Below, piece by piece: positions 28,601-39,800 of a stretch of DNA of 64,000 nucleotides. Below the pieces are notes generated by a model, which did not search any database, had not been told where the DNA came from, and worked only from the letters and a program-made list of their open reading frames with translations. The position numbers and the translations under genes are program-made. This stretch comes from Bugula neritina. Lineage: Eukaryota > Bryozoa > Gymnolaemata > Cheilostomatida > Bugulidae. The DNA lies in assembly GCA_964035545.1 (NCBI GenBank), contig OZ037768.1, positions 21,718,819 through 21,782,818 of the forward strand, given 5' to 3'. How positions within the stretch are numbered: position 1 is the first letter of the stretch; each line of letters starts with the position of its first letter.

Positions 28601-29623
28601 AGTTATCAAATTACTCTAATGATTAATTTGATTTAAAACATGCTGATTCAGACTAGGAGATTTTAGTTTGGCGTAGTGGTTATCCTTACACAAATCATTA
28701 AGTGTGCCCACTAATTTTATTTGTTACTAGCTAAAAAGTTGTATTTCCAGTATTGTGTAATTTTGCTTTATGAGCAATGTTAGAAACATGATAAAGTTCT
28801 AGTATAGTGAGGTAGTAAATACGCAGTACTTCTTGGCATATAACATACGGTCTGATGCTAATATTTTAGTTCCTTACATAAAAAATGAAATAATTGAGCC
28901 GTGACAATTGACTTTGTTAAATATTAGGCTCATTCAGCAAGCAGAGCTTTTAATATTCAGCTATAAAATATTCAGCTAACATTAGCTGAAAGCAAACATT
29001 GCCATGCTTAACGCAAATTTACAGAGTATCTTAAATCAAAAACTTAATAGCTTTAAATCCACTGAAACTAAAATCAAATCCTAAAAATAATATGGCCTAA
29101 AAATTAGGTTATTGAAACCATTCATCATTTGACAAAATAAGAACATGTCCGTGTTGCTATTTATAGTTATATAAATTACTAGAATATACTATAAAATTAA
29201 GTATAAGTATCATGTATAAGTTACACATATATTAAACTTACTTGTAGAAATATTCGAAATTGTATTAGTATTACAATTAGTATGATTACTTTGGCTTAAA
29301 ATGTTTATTTAGACATTTTCATTATGATAGCCGTAGCAATTTTCATCATTTTTCTATTTGAAAAAAATGATGGTGCAAATTGAAATACTTGTTCAATTTA
29401 TTAAAATTTCACGAGTTGGCAGTTGCACAAGGCGTCCTATATTTATGCTCATGCTACTCTATACATTTTTTTACCTTGATAAATTGCTTTAACCAGTATG
29501 AGTTAATGATGTTTAACCTATTAACTTGAAATTCAATAGTGACTTACGTTGTCCATCAAACTTCCTTATGATAGTTTCGATAAATGTGTTCTGTGGAGCA
29601 ACATGCCCTTTTTTAACAGGCAT
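1642..29623 (-). CDS. KCNH (erg/sei): ERG-type voltage-gated potassium channel (KCNH2/6/7, Drosophila sei type), complete, 19 coding exons
   Basis: Coding exons on the minus strand, in order: 29623-29548, 24958-24728, 24042-23908, 22136-21849, 17233-17025, 13062-12643, 12263-12039, 11348-11168, 10680-10481, 10040-9953, 9500-9336, 9013-8820, 7081-7034, 6257-6173, 5935-5891, 4574-4338, 3763-3657, 2352-2150, 1798-1642. They join in frame to 1097 codons plus TGA (hERG has 1159). Exon 1 encodes the conserved [15 protein letters not shown]-cap and is 76 nt. The eag/PAS domain covers about residues 26-135 ([18 protein letters not shown]). S1-S3 lie at 314-453 and the S4 arginines at 465-474 ([16 protein letters not shown]). 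The K+ filter is SVGFGN (564-569), which marks ERG rather than EAG (GFGN). S6 keeps Y592 and F596 of the hERG drug site. The C-linker and cNBHD follow, with the intrinsic-ligand motif FNL near 800, then a C-terminal coiled coil ([18 protein letters not shown]). The family conducts delayed-rectifier K+ current across the plasma membrane. The vertebrate linker segment before S1 (FVDLKGDPF region) was not found. Exon 5 may start at 17236 instead. Confidence 0.95.
3380..3662. repeat. AT-rich minisatellite (TATAGATTAGATATAG-like) abutting an ERG donor
   Basis: Degenerate tandem copies of a 14-17 bp unit run from about 3380 to the end of coding exon 3763-3657. The donor itself reads (minus) GTATGTGATCTATACTATAT, which resembles the unit, so the array begins at the splice site and extends into the intron. 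Confidence 0.8.
4075..4270 (-). mobile_element. tRNA-derived SINE, copy A
   Basis: About 200 bp. On the minus strand a tRNA-like head carries an A-box-like GGGGCTAGAGCGCTGGCTTA and a B box in GGTTCGAATCCCAG. The body includes CATCCAGTCATAATTGC and a tail similar to the copies at 31745-31956 and 60317-60526. The head overlaps the last bases read from channel intron DNA next to exon 4574-4338. It is recognised by similarity among the copies in this window plus the Pol III promoter boxes. Confidence 0.75.
6875..6886 (-). other. Candidate 12-nt microexon of the ERG channel gene
   Basis: On the minus strand a good acceptor (pyrimidine-rich, ending TTCCACAG) is followed by ACTCGGTGGCTG and then a GTAATG donor. 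It lies between coding exons 7081-7034 and 6257-6173, both joined in phase 0, so including it would add exactly four residues (TRWL) to the region after the cNBHD. Short in-frame microexons are known in neural channel genes. This rests on splice consensus only and could be chance in AT-rich DNA. Confidence 0.3.
9040..9335. repeat. Imperfect tandem repeat (about 60 bp unit) filling an ERG intron
   Basis: Four to five diverged copies carry GAGAAGATAACTC...CAGTAAACAAGGTAC and run from the donor of exon 9500-9336 almost to the acceptor of exon 9013-8820. The unit end (CCTTG followed by TTTACTG on the minus strand) resembles the exon donor region CCTTG|GTAACTCATTTACTG. Confidence 0.7.
11001..11180. 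repeat. 20-bp minisatellite, about 9 copies, containing the pore-exon splice donor
   Basis: The plus-strand unit is TACTTACAGCCAATGAGCAA. Six full copies (11041-11160) are identical; one at 11021 differs by one base, one at 11001 is diverged, and the copy at 11161 runs into the exon. Read on the minus strand, every unit is the last ten bases of the pore exon (CTCATTGGCT) followed by its donor (GTAAGTATT). The first copy is the working donor at 11168/11167; the others are decoy donors inside the intron. Confidence 0.97.
11365..11845. repeat. AT-rich long-period tandem repeat (about 184 bp) next to the pore exon
   Basis: A TACTATTATTATTAACTAATT block and an ATTAGCCTACTATATTTTCAC block recur with a period of roughly 184 bp for about 2.5 periods. 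The array lies in the intron immediately 5' of the pore exon acceptor (11348) on the gene strand. Confidence 0.75.
13835..13890 (+). repeat. tRNA-like fragment (A-box half only)
   Basis: TCCCCATAGTGTAATGGTGA resembles the 5' half of a tRNA with an A box, but no anticodon stem or B box follows. Around 14028-14080 there is weak similarity to the SINE body (TGTGAGAACC...GGAAGGAGTTG). Probably an old SINE relic. Confidence 0.3.
14852..14866 (-). other. Candidate 15-nt microexon of the ERG channel gene
   Basis: A strong minus-strand acceptor (TTTCTCATTGCAG) precedes TTAAAAGATGCATTG, followed by a GTAGGTG donor. Both flanking exons (17233-17025 and 13062-12643) meet in phase 0, so inclusion would insert LKDAL just before the S1 segment without changing frame. 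No protein homology supports it; the evidence is splice signals and phase only. Confidence 0.25.
19060..19250. repeat. TATG/TA-rich microsatellite
   Basis: Irregular runs of TATGTATATA and TGTATGTG type in a long ERG intron. Simple sequence only. Confidence 0.7.
20121..20166 (-). other. Exon-like segment in the ERG gene; possible poison exon
   Basis: A 46-nt stretch on the minus strand is bounded by a TTTATTTCAG acceptor and an excellent GTAAGTGACT donor, inside the intron between exons 22136-21849 and 17233-17025. If spliced onto the upstream exon it reads one residue and then a stop (GCC TAT TAG), truncating the channel after the PAS/linker region. The other frame is open and joins the downstream exon in phase. 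It also contains a GGGTTCGAG tRNA B-box-like string, so it may be a repeat fragment rather than an exon. Confidence 0.25.
23107..23129. repeat. Short (CAG)n run
   Basis: About six CAG/GCA triplets inside an intron of the ERG gene; no open frame links it to an exon. Confidence 0.8.
24044..24205. repeat. Tandem repeat (about 24-29 bp) abutting an ERG acceptor
   Basis: Units such as GTGATACTGTCAGTGATACT GAGTAGA repeat about six times directly upstream (gene sense) of exon 24042-23908. On the minus strand each unit offers a TACTCAG trinucleotide acceptor-like end; the true acceptor is TACCCTCAG at 24043/24042. Confidence 0.85.
25022..25122. repeat. 15-bp tandem repeat (TATTGACTGTAGG type)
   Basis: Five to six near-perfect copies of GGTATTGACTGTA lie about 60 bp upstream (gene sense) of the PAS exon acceptor at 24958. 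Confidence 0.9.
26455..26552 (-). mobile_element. tRNA-derived element, second family
   Basis: On the minus strand, TAGTGAAGTGGTGTAATGG (A box) is followed about 35 nt later by CCAATTCGAAGCCC (B box), then AT-rich sequence. The arms do not form a proper tRNA cloverleaf and no 3' acceptor stem matches, so a SINE head or tRNA pseudogene is likelier than a functional tRNA. It differs from the SINE at 4075, 31745 and 60317. Confidence 0.5.
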
Positions 29624-29774
29624 GGCAGTAAATTACCATATGCTAAAATTCACCAGCGTGATGTCAATAAAATTCTGTTGGCCTAACATGAAAGCAGAAA
29701 TACGGAAGATAATAATCCCAGGCAGAGTCAGTAAATGAATATTCCATGCGTTGGTTAATTATAGATTGCTTACA

Positions 29775-29828
29775 GTTACCTTTGAGCTAGCCAGAGGATC
29801 GATAAAGATCACTGCTCGCCTTCGCCGC
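29775..29828 (-). other. Possible 5' non-coding exon of the ERG gene
   Basis: A GC-richer minus-strand segment starts CGGCGAAGGCGAGC after a TTTTTATAG acceptor-like string and ends CTCAAAG before a GTAACTG donor, about 150 bp upstream of the channel start codon. An acceptor-like ATTTTAG also lies just before the ATG at 29623. It may be a leader exon or core promoter DNA. One frame is open (RRRRAVIFIDPL), with no homology recognised. Confidence 0.3.
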
Positions 29829-31160
29829 TATAAAAATACTTATAGAAATTTATGTTTAAATGTTTTAATTATTATTCTTATTTTAATTTTTATTGAATAA
29901 AATATTTTCATTTATTTTGGTAACATTTCATAAATAAACTATGCTGAAAATATGTAATAAAAATGTAAATTATACTATTACAAGCGGCTAAATACACAAA
30001 TATTAACAACACGTGGTAAAAACGCTTGTAGCATCCAATGAAATTTACTTAGCTCTAAACTGATGACAACATGCATCCAATCATGTTTCACACAAACCGA
30101 ATGGTAAAGATATTCCAAAATGTGAGTTTTAAAGCGTAGTTTTTAATGAATGTAGACAAAACTAGCAGTCTTTCAGACGAAATAAATGTTACGTTTGTTA
30201 TTTATTTTATTATTTTTATAATTAATAAATAATTTAAATTGTTTACTGTTCATCAAAATTTACATTCAAGTGAGACTCGGAGTTGGTAATTGTATTTTAT
30301 GCGAAACTAATTATTTTAAGACGAAGGTAGTTGAGTGCAAAGTTAGTCAACTCGTTGAGTAACTGTAACTTAGGATTCAACTTCACAACAACTACAAGTA
30401 CAACTGACAAGGAGTGCGATTGTGCTATTTGTGCGAGTTTTATATCTAAACTTGATGTTTTAGAACATCCAACTGTGTGTTGATATTCTAAGATTAGTTC
30501 TCATATCTATAGCTAATAACTTACTCCAAGTCTTAGATTTAGAGTTAGTCTTATCTTAATCTTTAATTTTAATTTTTATCTTATCAGTATGAGTATCACT
30601 ATGATTATGACTATTGTCATTCACTCATTGTGGTAATCATGCTGATAGTTTAAAACCCATTATTAGCAATGGTTTGAATCATTCAAATAAGCACTCAATT
30701 TGAATTACATTAACATTGACGAGCAAACTGGAAAAAATCAATATTTGTAATACTAATAGTAATACTTATACTAATACTAATAGTAATACCTTTATTCTTA
30801 TAGTTATTGTATTTGTATTTGTAATGACTAAAGGTAACTAGTAAATACTCACAAGAGTTCTCCTGTATAATGTAGAATACTAGAGTAGGTTCTCTGTCTT
30901 TCTGTTACTTGTTCTTTTAGGTTTTAGGGTGGGTCTCGTAGCATGGTGAATAAAAGGTCACTCTACACTGTTGTGAATATTAATGCTATTAGGCTCCAAG
31001 TCTCAGTATCTTATTTTTTATTAATCAGTAGTTTAAAGAATTAGCGAAATACTTTTTAATTATGTTCAATTGTTTAAAGTCAAACCAAACAAGTTTTTTA
31101 ATAGGCCAATGTCATGCTTTGCTTTGATAGATTTTTTAATTTAAATTTTAATTTGTTTTA
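29829..31160. promoter_or_regulatory. Divergent intergenic region between ERG and DPH1
   Basis: AT-rich DNA between two head-to-head genes; promoters for both should lie here. No TATA or initiator element can be assigned with confidence. Positions about 30560-30830 hold a degenerate (AGTAT/ACTAAT)n hexamer-type array. The string TTTGTTTTAG lies 2 nt before the DPH1 ATG and looks like a splice acceptor, implying an upstream leader exon or a trans-spliced leader. Confidence 0.5.
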
Positions 31161-31163
31161 GAC

Positions 31164-34100
31164 ATGTCTCTAAGGTTAAGACACACTGCGCACCAGATTC
31201 CTCCTGATATTTTGAATAATGCTGAGTTAAATGCTGACGTCAGCAAGTTGCCAAGTAACTATAATTTTGAGATTCATAAGTCTATTTGGAGAATTAAAAA
31301 GACTGAATCCAAAAGAGTTGCTCTCCAGTTTCCTGAGGGACTGCTGCTGTATGCTTGTGCCATAGCTGACATTCTCGAGTCCCACACCGGTCAGTGCGCT
31401 TTTTTGGCTCTTCGCCAACTTTGTGACTTAGTAAAAATATCTCTAATTGTTGAAATTAATTGTATTTTCATTGTTATGTTTGATTAGACACTTGTAAGAT
31501 AAGTACTACCTTTCTGTCATTTATTTTGTTATAGATTTTGTGTTTTTGCTCAATGGTAGGTTTAATGTTTACTGATATTATCATTAAACTTTTCATGACT
31601 AAAGTACTAAAGCAATGTATTTACTTAGCGTGAGAGTACTCATATAAAGATTGTAGCTGCATTTAGCACCCTCAGTTACGCTGGTGATTTAACTTTACCA
31701 CCCGGTGCTTTGCATTAAGTTATTGAGAATGTTTAAATAAAAACTCACACAAGTTTATAGTCGCTATCCTTGTGAGAAACCTCTGTTGAAAAGGGTTTGT
31801 TAAAGCAGGCTTAGGACTTATTTAGATGAGGCACGGGAGCAATTATGACTGGATGCTCTTCCTAACATCACCAATGGCCTTTGTCGGGGTTCAAACCCAT
31901 GACTTTGTGCTTACTAGGCAACCGTTCTAACCCCTAGGGCCTAGACCATGGCTGCTCCCTTTAAAAAAATTTATAATAATATTTTTATAATATTTTCCAC
32001 ATTTCTCTGCCTTATTGGTGCTAAGATTTAATTACAATTACACACACACACGCACACACGCACACACAAACGCACCTAACATTACGCTACATTATTATTG
32101 CCACAGTATAATAAGATACAATAAGCTATAAAGAAAATTTGAAATACTTCAGACTGCTTGAAATACTAAGATATAAACATTTATTTGCTGACTGGCACTA
32201 AGCAAATTTTTAGTTTTGGTACTACTTTGCAGATGCTGAGGTGTTGATAATGGGAGACGTTACTTACGGTGCCTGCTGTATAGATGACTTGAGTGCTAAG
32301 GCTATGGCCTGTGATCTAATGATACATTACGGGCACAGCTGCCTAGTGCCCATTGATAAGACTGAGGGCATCAACATGCTCTACGTCTTTGTGGACATAA
32401 AAATAGACACCGCTCACTTTATAGACACCCTGCTGTACAACTTTACCAAAGACACTTCCCTCATTCTGGTCAGCACTATTCAGTTTGTGTCAGCGTTGCA
32501 GGCTGCTGCTCGGGCACTCAGAGACAACGGGTATCAGGTAAAGACAGAGTCTATTCTATTTATTGTAGAAACAGTTAGTCTAACTTTTGAAGGTTTAGTC
32601 TTACATAATAATTATTCTGTTCATACCAAAGCAGTGTTTCTGTAATGTAGTATTCAGCATCGCATATGATCAGCACTGTGTTAATTCTGTGATAAATAAA
32701 ACATTTTGTCATATATGTATTTAAATTTCAACTTTGACCTATCAGGTGACGATACCTCAAGCCAAACCTCTGTCACCAGGTGAAATCCTCGGATGCACGT
32801 CACCAGTGGTTGGCTCTCCCTCAGATGCCATCGTCTATCTGGGTGACGGCAGATTTCATTTGGAATCCATCATGATTCATAACCCCAGCAACGCTGCCTT
32901 CAGGTAATTAGGCCATGATTTTCAGGTAATTAGGTCAGGACTAGGCTTTAGAGATTCTACTTACTTTCACCCATATCTACAGTTAAAAGAAGCAACTATT
33001 CTGGCATGTTTAGAACACCAATTTATAGCTGCTTTTATTTTAACTAAATGCAAAACTTTTAAATATTTAATTGAAGAACTGGACAAAAGTTGTTTATCTT
33101 TTTATAAATTAATAAAGTTATTAGTAATGCATTATTGATTAAACAATTAAAACAAGTCGAAAATGAGTTGGTGCTAAAATAATTAAAGGGTTGCAGTATG
33201 TGCTAGATATAAAGACTTGAGAATTCAATGACTAAAGAGTTTAAAGTCCTTCAAATTATTCTGCAAGCTCCAAATGGGTTTATTGATCTTTCGGTACTGT
33301 TTTTACTCTTATAAATCAGAACATTGAAATTCTACTATTTACAGACCATATTGATTAATTTTGAATTTATTTCACCTGGTAAAAGCTTGTAGTCAAAAAT
33401 TCAACTCCGTAATCCTGTGACAACGTCTCATCGTGCGTGTCTTTTACATCTTCTCTAGTTTTATATGCTTTAAGACAATATTTTTATACCACTCTAGTTT
33501 ATGTTTCATAAACTCAATAAAAATTACAATGAACAAAGCTAAGTTATTTACAGCAACATTTACTTGGAATATAGCCTTCATCTTTATTGTAAAATCATTA
33601 CTTTTCTTCAATATTATTTTTCACCGATTATTTCTGAAATAAGAGTTGTCTTCTTCTATGGTACTGCATATAGTAGGAATTGTCTTTCGTTCAAAGTGAA
33701 GCACTCCATATAATATTTTACAAGTGTTCCGTGAGTTGGTAATAAAATATTTTCATTGTAGCATACAAGTCTAGAAAAGCAATGTAACTTAGTTTTACGT
33801 TAAATATTATACTGCATTGTCCTATGTTTTATATAATGAAGCTGTGTTCTATTTGTTTTGATTTTACTCTACAATACCAAGCATTATGCTTTAATTTCAA
33901 ACGTGTGCAATTTAGACACCTTTGCCCACTTTGCCATTTTATATCCTTCGACTAGTAAATTCCGAGCTGATTTGTCTATATTTCCTGCAGATACAACCCA
34001 TACGGGAAAGAGTTTACGCAAGAATACTACGAATCAGAGAAGATGCACAAGAATAGACTGGCGGCTATTGCCAAGGCCTCTAAGGCTAAAGTCTTTGGGT

Positions 34101-34498
34101 TAATTCTCGGCACGCTCGGCCGACAAGGCTCGACTACGGTGTTTGACAGACTAAAAGAGTCATTGACTGAACATGGCTGTAGATATATAATGGTGTTACT
34201 ATCTGAAATATTCCCTGATAAGTTAGCCGAGTTTCATGAAGTAGATGCGTGGGTGCAGGTTGCATGCCCCCGACTTTCCATTGACTGGGGAACTGCTTTT
34301 AATAAACCACTACTTACTCCGTATGAGGTGTCCGTTGCCTTAAAGAAGGTGGAGTGGAGGGAGCGCTACCCCATGGATTTCTATGCTTACGACAGTGCTG
34401 GTAACTGGACGGTTAATAATGTGGATAATCGTCCCGTTTGGAAGCCAAAAAACAGAGTGCCCAGGAAGCATGTGACTATCGAGGTTGAAAAGAGTTAA
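31164..34498 (+). CDS. DPH1: Diphthamide biosynthesis protein 1, complete, 4 coding exons
   Basis: Exons 31164-31389, 32233-32537, 32746-32903 and 33991-34498 join in frame to 398 codons plus TAA (human has about 440, with a longer variable tail). DPH1 pairs with DPH2. In this complex a [4Fe-4S] cluster and S-adenosylmethionine transfer a 3-amino-3-carboxypropyl group to the eEF2 histidine, the first step of diphthamide synthesis in the cytosol. Visible family sequence: [85 protein letters not shown] and [14 protein letters not shown]. The expected three cluster cysteines are present: C90 or C91, C194 (EILGCTS) and C322 (VACPRL). The start at 31164 matches the human N-terminal motif order; a splice acceptor just before it means the 5' UTR is spliced. 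A SINE lies in intron 1 and a (CA)n run near its end. Confidence 0.97.
31745..31956 (-). mobile_element. tRNA-derived SINE, copy B (DPH1 intron 1)
   Basis: Same family and orientation as the copies at 4075-4270 and 60317-60526. Shared strings on the plus strand include GAGCAATTATGACTGGATGC, CTAACATCACCAATGGCC and the tRNA-like head ending ACCATGGCTGC. The head has a small insertion (CTAGGGCCTAG) relative to copy C. Confidence 0.85.
32039..32070. repeat. (CA)n microsatellite
   Basis: CACACACACACGCACACACG-type run in DPH1 intron 1. Confidence 0.9.
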
Positions 34499-34558
34499 TG
34501 GTTGACTTTCTGCATTTTCTATATTTTTCCTGCAAATACTTTTTATATATTTGTTTAT

Positions 34559-34564
34559 AATAAA
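34559..34564 (+). terminator. Polyadenylation signal of DPH1
   Basis: AATAAA 61 nt after the DPH1 stop codon, followed by T-rich DNA. The position is typical for a short 3' UTR. Confidence 0.6.
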
Positions 34565-35726
34565 TTTGATTGTATTAAAACTGTATGGTTTTCTTCTTAC
34601 AAAATGTCAAAAATTCACATTTTGTCATATAAATGTACTAGCTCCTATAATATTATGTTGTACACCCTGATGTTAAGAACCTTTTATAGCAAGTCTTGAC
34701 TTTAGCCTCAAATCATACTGATAGCATAGCTCAAGAATTCTTTATTGTGGGAGGGGGTATATGATCCTGCTGAAATTAACCTGTGAGGTGAAGCAACAAT
34801 GTCATTTCCATTCGTTGACCATGGCTGCTTCAAACAATAAAACTTCTGCGATGATAAAGTGACTAATAAGAATTTATTGAGAGTTGTGTTTCCAGACACA
34901 TTAACCATAGTAAACAATAATCATTGCAAGTAGTAGATAATTCTCTAAAATATGTTTTAAAATATTAATGTTTATTTTACATGGTTTTAGAGAATGAATT
35001 TTATTAAAGATGTACTTCTAAAATGAAAAGCTAAAGGAAATCATATTTGATAACGATGATTTTTAAAAAGATAGTGTGAAGAAAATTACTAAATATAATA
35101 TTATGTTCTGCTAGTTCTCGTAATTCTAAATTGTATTAACCATATAATTTTTACGCTGCAACTTCACATATAATTGTATTGAAAGCGCCACTTGCAGGTA
35201 AAGTATACTTTAAATATGTCTTTTTCTATGTATATGATAAGTGCATCTTCTTTTTAATTGTATAGTAAAACAAAGAGCCTATGTAAAGTGATTGTTTTGC
35301 AAAACTCTATTCAAGATTTGTAATTCATTTTTAATATACAAACAAAATATATTATTCATTCTACAAACAATGCATCATGTGTTTCCTCTTTAAATGATAA
35401 TATAGTTTTACTGTTTGTATATTACATGCAAGCTGATGCAAAATTTGATATAATTTTTAATTCTTTATTGTTCTCATTCATGTTTATATGAATTGTATGA
35501 ATATTTCTAGTAGGTATGACATGTGCCAACTTTCAGTGTTGAGAGGGCTGCGTTCTTGGCGTCAAAACAACGACCTGATGATCGTAGCTTGCACTACGTG
35601 AAACAATATTGTAGTCGAAAAATGAATATATAAGTTTATTTTATATCCAAAATTGTATCAGTACCAAATATAAATACTCTATTTTCTGAAATATTGAGTT
35701 CTTTTGATTCATTTTTTAAATATAGA

Positions 35727-35730
<4 letters not shown>

Positions 35731-35815
<85 letters not shown>
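35731..35815. repeat. (AT)n microsatellite, about 42 units
   Basis: Uninterrupted alternating AT for about 85 bp. Confidence 0.97.
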
Positions 35816-35821
<6 letters not shown>

Positions 35822-36002
35822 TATTTAGTGCAAACTGAAAAAATCTAGTATGTAGACTAGGTGTAGTTAAAAAGGTGACAAGGTGCAAAACACAATGATT
35901 GCTGCAGTTAGTTGAAATGCTGATCCATGAATATTCGCTAGCAAATTGTATTTTGCAAATAAAATAATCTTTTGCAGCATTTTAACCATATAATGTACAA
36001 GA

Positions 36003-36060
36003 TAAGTAATTGTAACAATTTTTTTAATATATTATATTAAAAAATTGTTACAATTACTTA
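36003..36060. repeat. Near-perfect inverted repeat (58 bp foldback)
   Basis: The arm TAAGTAATTGTAACAATTTT is followed, after a short AT-rich centre, by its reverse complement ending TTACAATTACTTA. The arms pair over about 26 nt. It may be a hairpin-forming remnant of a foldback or MITE element; no target-site duplication was identified. Confidence 0.9.
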
Positions 36061-36849
36061 TTTTGTAAAATCATTTATTTCCCCTCGGATTAATATATGT
36101 TATACCAACAAAATATTATTAATCCTGTAGCAAAAATCATAATAATATATAAAAACATATCGCACATAGATAGTTTTTATAAGCATGCACGGAATTTTAT
36201 AATTATATATGACACTAAATTCACAGCAGAAACTTTACAAGATTATTATTATTGCAGCCATGCCAGTCATGATCTGCCTGCATGGTTGCCTATAAATACT
36301 ATATCATGATCAGTTTATTAAGTTATACAATATTATGTATTCAACAATTGATACACATGAATCCTACAACACATTTTTATATTTATACATGGATTATATG
36401 TATCAATGAAATTATACCACACCCGGATTGATAATCTATATTGATTAGGATTCGTCTATGCTTATAGTCTATACTCTATGCTCTATAGTCTATGCATTGT
36501 CTGCAACATGGTAGTATTGCAAAATTATTCTGTATATGGGCAACCAATGGAAGTAACTTGCATAGCGTCTGTTATAACATCGGTATAAAACATCTTTTCT
36601 CCTATGTCAGTACAAAGCACGTGCTTCAATTTGAAATAGCTGAGTGCCTTTTAGTGCTTTGCATAACGTCGGTCTTATGTACCCACGCAATAGTTTAAAT
36701 GTTACATTGAAAAAACGAAGGTTAACCAGTCAAACAATCGTAAGAATTTTTACTAACGAAATGGCATGATTTAGTTGTAGGGTTGATTTTGGGTCAAAGT
36801 ATTTTCTTCTACACTGTTGAAGAATTTGTGTATTCCATTACTCCAAACC

Positions 36850-39800
36850 ATGTTTAAGTATCTAGGACCAGAAATCCTACGTGGGTTTGACACTTACAAG
36901 GTAAATTTCAATTCAATAAATGATAAATTGTAATACTAATATATTTATTTTTAAAACATCAACAATTTGAATTTGAATTTCAATTTGAATTATAAATTTA
37001 TAATTAATATTATTATTATTATATTAATATAAATCTGCATATTAATAGCTATAACATTTTAATGATAATTTAAAAATCTTTAATTTATTTTAACATTGAG
37101 ATTAATGAGACCAATGCTAATGTCAATGGTTTATTACCTCAGTTTATTACCTCAGTTGAGGTAGGACTTCCGCAGCAACTGGAAAGTCTATAGGGAAGCC
37201 TCTAGTGAAAACTTACATTGGACCAGGGTTAGCACTAGTTACAGCATTTGCTGTTTTGTAATTAGTTATTATATTCTCCGCGCATTTCACGAATTGTTCG
37301 TGGTAGAAAACTAGTGTGGAATAAGTTTTTCCTAGATGATATAGAGATAAGCTCTCCTCTGGCAGCCGCTCGAGTGGTTACAGTTACAAGTTCCCTGCCT
37401 TCAATTATTTCGTCATAGGCTCTGGATAGAGACTGGTGGTGATCCTCATTTTGAAGAATTCGGGTCAGCAAACACAGTCGATGATTTTTTCGTCTGTCTT
37501 CCAGCGACCGGAGTCCTAACTCATCCCTCGCCTCAGAAACACTGTCAGCACGTCCCTTCATATTGCTTATAAATCGTATGGCACTGTTCTGGACCAGCTC
37601 TATATCATGCACTTTACCCCTAGCCGCAGGATCCCAAACCACATCCGCATAATCGAGTATAGGCCTACATAGACTTGTATAAGCCAATAGCTTAGCATCT
37701 TTTGGGGCATCATACATCAAATGCTTGATGCCGCCAATAATTTTCCGGGACTTGGTACACTTGTTATTTATGTGTTGATCAAACTTTAGGTTTGACTGGA
37801 TGGTTACCCCAAGGTATTTAGTGCTTTGTACCCACGCAAGGCAAGTGGTACCGAGTTTGTAGTGTGATATAGGGGTTACCTTACCAAAATTAATTGCTTG
37901 GCATTTCTGTTCATTGAAGGGCATTTTCCATTTTAGAGACCACTCATATACAGCGTTAATGTTAGTTTGGAATAGTTCTGCATCCTTAGTGGTGTTCACA
38001 GTTTGGTAAAGTAGAGTGTCATCAGCATAGAGGCTGACTTTACATGACAACAAATCCGGAAGATCATTTATATAGCACAAAAACAGGATTGGGCCTAGCA
38101 CAGATCCCTGCGGCACTCCTGAGGTTACTCGGCACTTTTGAGAGCTTGCCCCTCTAAGTACAACAGACTGCTGTCGGTCGGAAAGAAAATCGAGTATCCA
38201 GTTAAGGAGGTATCCATTTATACCCGGTATCTCTTGTAATTTTTGGAGCAACAGAAGGTGAGGTACCTTGTCAAAAGCCTTTTTGAAATCCATAACTACT
38301 GCATGGGTAGTATGTCCTTCATCGGCTGCTTTTACTAGGTCATGGTAGGTAACACACAGTTGAGTTTGGCAGGACAGTCCTTTCCTAAAACCATGCTGTC
38401 GATGGTGAAGCACACTGTCAAGCTTTTCATTGAGGTGATGAAGCACGATGTGCTCCATCATTTTACAGGGAATACTTGTCAGGGATACGGGCCTAAAGTT
38501 GTTCGGAGATTCACTGTCCCCGCCTTTATGTATTGGTGTGACATTTGCAAGTTTCCACTGTTTTGGCAGTTTACCTGTGTCTAAGGAACTTTTGTAGATC
38601 AGAGCAAGACATCTAGCAGTACCCTCCAAGTCTATGAGCATGTCAGGCTTTCGAATTCCATCAGGTCCTGGCGATTTTCCATTTGGCAAATTTTGGATAA
38701 GTTTGGCAACCCCTTCTGGTGTAACATCAATAGAATCTTGGGCATTGGTTTCGATCCTTGAGAAGTCTTCTGCCATAAAGCCCAGCTGGAACTGACTCTG
38801 GAAAAAAGTGTTCAACAACTCAGCGCATTGGACAGGATCTCCCGTCACTATATTTTGATCGTCCTTCAGTACCAATAGCTCTTGTCTTTTGTTTTTGTCT
38901 GCTTTAAGCAGTTTGAAGAAAGGCTTTGAGTTCCCTCTTTTTAGTGGACGATATATTCTGTTTGTGTAAAAGGTTTTTCGTATTACTTCCAGCTCTTTCT
39001 TCCCGTCTCTTCTCAGTTTTTTGTACTGTTCACGATCAAAGCTATTTGAGCTGACTTTGGATCGCCTATGTGCCTTCCTTACTCTTTCTTTGATTTTCAT
39101 AGCTTTTTTATTGAACCACTCTGGGACAGAGGGGTGGGGTGATTTCAGCTGTTTGATTGGGACGTGCTGACCAATACTTCTTTGTAAGTTTTCCGCGAAG
39201 AGATTCCACATTTCCTCTGGGTCCTCCAAAACTGCTAATGCCTCTGATGTTTCTTGCATATCTTCCTGAAATGCTTCTTGATTGGCTTTCTTGTACAGCC
39301 TGAAGGTTTGTGGTTTTCTCAGGGTAGCGGTGGTTGCACTTTGGACATGAGTAATGATCAATGAATGATCACTAAGACCTGGGCTTATGATCTCAGTGTC
39401 ACATATAACGTTAGGCTGGTTGGTGCATATTAAGTCCAGCGTGTTACCAAGAAGGTGTGTTGATCCTTTTACCACTTGAGTCATTTTATGGCTATTTAGT
39501 ACATTAAGAAAATTCTGATGAATCTTTTTGTATGGGGTCAAGGGCTTTACTGCTTTTGTATTCCAGTCAATCCCTGGAAAGTTCATATCTCCAACAAACA
39601 AAATAGTGTGCCTTTGATACTCTCTTTGTAGGTGATCCAAAATATCATTTATAACATCTGTGTTGGAGAGATGTACATAAGGTCTGTAGTAACAGCAGAT
39701 GACCATTCGTGGTTGAATTTTCACTGCTACCACCTCTTCCCTATACTCACTAAGATCTACTAGTTTGGGATTTAAACGGTCGCATACAGCCACCATAACT

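Larger units (their letters stand above)
34565..36849. other. Intergenic region between DPH1 and EPT1
   Basis: AT-rich; no coding exon recognised. It holds a long (AT)n tract (35731-35815), a strong inverted repeat (36003-36060) and presumably the EPT1 promoter close to 36850. Confidence 0.6.
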
